This document shows positions 62,908-64,000 of a stretch of 64,000 bases of DNA, piece by piece. Under the pieces are notes generated by a model. That model made no database searches and was not told the DNA's origin. It worked only from the letters and a program-made list of their open reading frames with translations. Position 1 is the first letter of the stretch, and every line of letters begins with the position of its first letter. The stretch spans positions 1 to 64,000 of the forward strand of contig JBBSFE010000014.1 of NCBI GenBank assembly GCA_038239005.1. Direction: 5' to 3'. This DNA is from DASXHD01 sp038239005. Lineage in GTDB: Bacteria > Myxococcota_A > Polyangia > Polyangiales > Polyangiaceae. The position numbers and the translations under genes were made by a program.

Positions 62908-63597
62908 GTGCGGATCCTTCTTGTCGACGACGACACTGAGCTCGCTGATCTCCTTCGAGAATACTTCGAAGGACACGAAGCTGAGCTCGAAGTCGTCACC
63001 GAAGGCAAGAGCGCTCTCGAGCTTTTGAGCAACGACGACGACCCATTCGATGCCGTCTTGCTCGACGTCATGCTCCCCGGCGACGACGGATTCGCCGTCT
63101 GCCGGAAAATCCGCCAAACCAGCGACGTACCCGTGATCATGCTCACGGCCCGCGGCGACGACGACGATCGCATCGTCGGTCTCGACCTCGGCGCCGACGA
63201 CTATGTTCCCAAACCGTTCAACCCGCGCGAGCTCCTCGCGCGTTTGCACGCCGTGCTCAGGCGTAGCAAATCGCAAACGGACGCGCGCGCGCGCATCGTC
63301 ATCGGCGATCTCGTCATCGACGTTCCCGCGCAGAAGGTATCGCTCGGCGCTATTGATCTCGCGCTTACGTCGTTCGAGTTTCGCCTGCTCGTGGAGCTCG
63401 CGCGCCGAGCGGGTCGCATCGTGCGCCGCAAAGAGCTCGCGACAGCGCTCGAGTTCGGCGCCTACGATCCCAGCGTCGATCGCTCGCTCGATGTTCACAT
63501 CAGTCACCTTCGCGGCAAGCTCCAAGACGACGCACGCGATCCCAAACGCATTCGCACCGTGCGCGGCATCGGCTACGTCCTCGTGAGACCCTCGTGA
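62908..63597 (+). CDS. OmpR-family response regulator
   Basis: The 229-residue protein has the receiver domain (VDDDTELADLL; phosphoacceptor Asp53 in LLDVMLPGDDG; Lys in DDYVPKPFN) and a winged-helix DNA-binding domain (SVDRSLDVHISHLRGKL, then RTVRGIGYVL). The start is GTG 62908. The stop overlaps the GTG of the histidine kinase gene, so the two are a two-component pair. Confidence 0.96.
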   Translation: MRILLVDDDTELADLLREYFEGHEAELEVVTEGKSALELLSNDDDPFDAVLLDVMLPGDDGFAVCRKIRQTSDVPVIMLTARGDDDDRIVGLDLGADDYVPKPFNPRELLARLHAVLRRSKSQTDARARIVIGDLVIDVPAQKVSLGAIDLALTSFEFRLLVELARRAGRIVRRKELATALEFGAYDPSVDRSLDVHISHLRGKLQDDARDPKRIRTVRGIGYVLVRPS

Positions 63598-64000
63598 AAG
63601 TGGGTCTGCGCAGCCGGCTCTTTGCGTGGCTGCTCGCTGCAATCGTCGCGGGCATGATCGCCAGCACGGTCGTGTGGATGGTCTTGCGCTCGGAGATCGA
63701 CTCCGGCCCGGCTCACACGATGTCACGCGCGATCGCCACCGAGGTCGGAGCACACTGGGATGATCCCGCCGCGGTCGATGCATCGATCGCTCGCATGCGC
63801 ACGACCTCGGGGATCGACTTCAAGCTGCGTCGTGACGTCGGCGCGCTTCCACCGAGCGTCCGCACACACGGCACGAGCCTCGCGCTCGACGGCTCGACGG
63901 GATTCGTGCCGATCGTTCACGACGGAAAAGTCGTCGGCGCTCTCGAGTTTCCCGCCGGAATGCCGCCCGGGCGAACCGTGCGGCAAATCGTGTTCTTCGG
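63594..64000 (+). CDS. Sensor histidine kinase, N-terminal part (truncated by window end)
   Basis: From GTG 63594 the frame is open to the end, giving 135 residues. A first hydrophobic helix (LFAWLLAAIVAGMIASTVVWMV) is followed by an extracytoplasmic region (HWDDPAAVDASIARMRTTSG). The second helix, HAMP and catalytic domains lie beyond the window. The assignment rests on the overlap with the response regulator. Confidence 0.85.
   Translation, partial: MKVGLRSRLFAWLLAAIVAGMIASTVVWMVLRSEIDSGPAHTMSRAIATEVGAHWDDPAAVDASIARMRTTSGIDFKLRRDVGALPPSVRTHGTSLALDGSTGFVPIVHDGKVVGALEFPAGMPPGRTVRQIVFF

Overview
The window is dense, GC-rich bacterial DNA: about 61 genes, almost no intergenic space, and many 1-4 base start/stop overlaps. 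The gene content points to a Myxococcota-type bacterium. That is an inference from several traits together: a eukaryotic-type Ser/Thr kinase with a transmembrane Thr/Pro tail, many lipoproteins with Asp/Ala-rich tails after the lipobox, thrombospondin type 3 repeats, AgmX-like C-terminal domains, Cys-rich NCGxCG repeats, TPR/PEGA proteins and an ECF sigma/FecR pair. No rRNA, CRISPR array, prophage or insertion sequence was seen. There is one tRNA (Ser, UGA).

Layout. 1-5.3 kb: the tail of a ferredoxin-reductase-like gene, a membrane Ser/Thr kinase, two small proteins with a faint resemblance to secretion-needle proteins, a lipoprotein esterase and purB. 5.3-13.7 kb: a glycosyltransferase/TM2/dinB operon, a HEAT-repeat/rhodanese/S51-peptidase operon, a transpeptidase and thymidine kinase. 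13.8-19.1 kb: small conserved proteins, a very large protease-propeller-barrel protein and a secreted metalloprotease-like lipoprotein. 19.1-26.3 kb: a five-gene minus-strand operon (amidohydrolase-TSP3 lipoprotein, TauE/SafE permease, amino-acid permease, and a membrane aminopropyltransferase-like protein split over two overlapping genes). 26.4-32.4 kb: radical SAM, SnoaL-like, an SPFH-lipoprotein operon and a TlpA-like thioredoxin. 32.4-36.8 kb: an envelope/carbohydrate operon. 36.8-44.9 kb: an orphan DNA methyltransferase facing a DUF3052 gene that leads into AddB- and AddA-like recombination enzymes. 44.9-48.8 kb: Cys-rich lipoproteins. 48.9-50.8 kb: tRNA-Ser, then rpoZ, a methyltransferase and a YggS-type gene. 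50.8-58.5 kb: a TPR protein, an AgmX-like lipoprotein, a shortened RarA, and a comEC-hpt-TPR operon. 58.5-64 kb: an ECF sigma/FecR-like regulator pair, PilZ, a ferritin-like lipoprotein, and a response regulator with a truncated histidine kinase.

Several operons join envelope functions to housekeeping enzymes. The most unusual units are the 19.1-26.3 kb operon, the SPFH lipoprotein operon at 28.9-31.6 kb, the protease-propeller-barrel protein at 14.8-17.7 kb and the Cys-rich/propeller lipoproteins at 44.9-48.8 kb. No rho-independent terminator with a clear U-tract and no convincing sigma-70 promoter could be identified. Convergent genes often overlap or abut, leaving no room for classical terminators. 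No gene-free stretch exceeds 300 bases; the longest (about 145 bases, at 31579-31722 and 57936-58082) hold only one short dyad.
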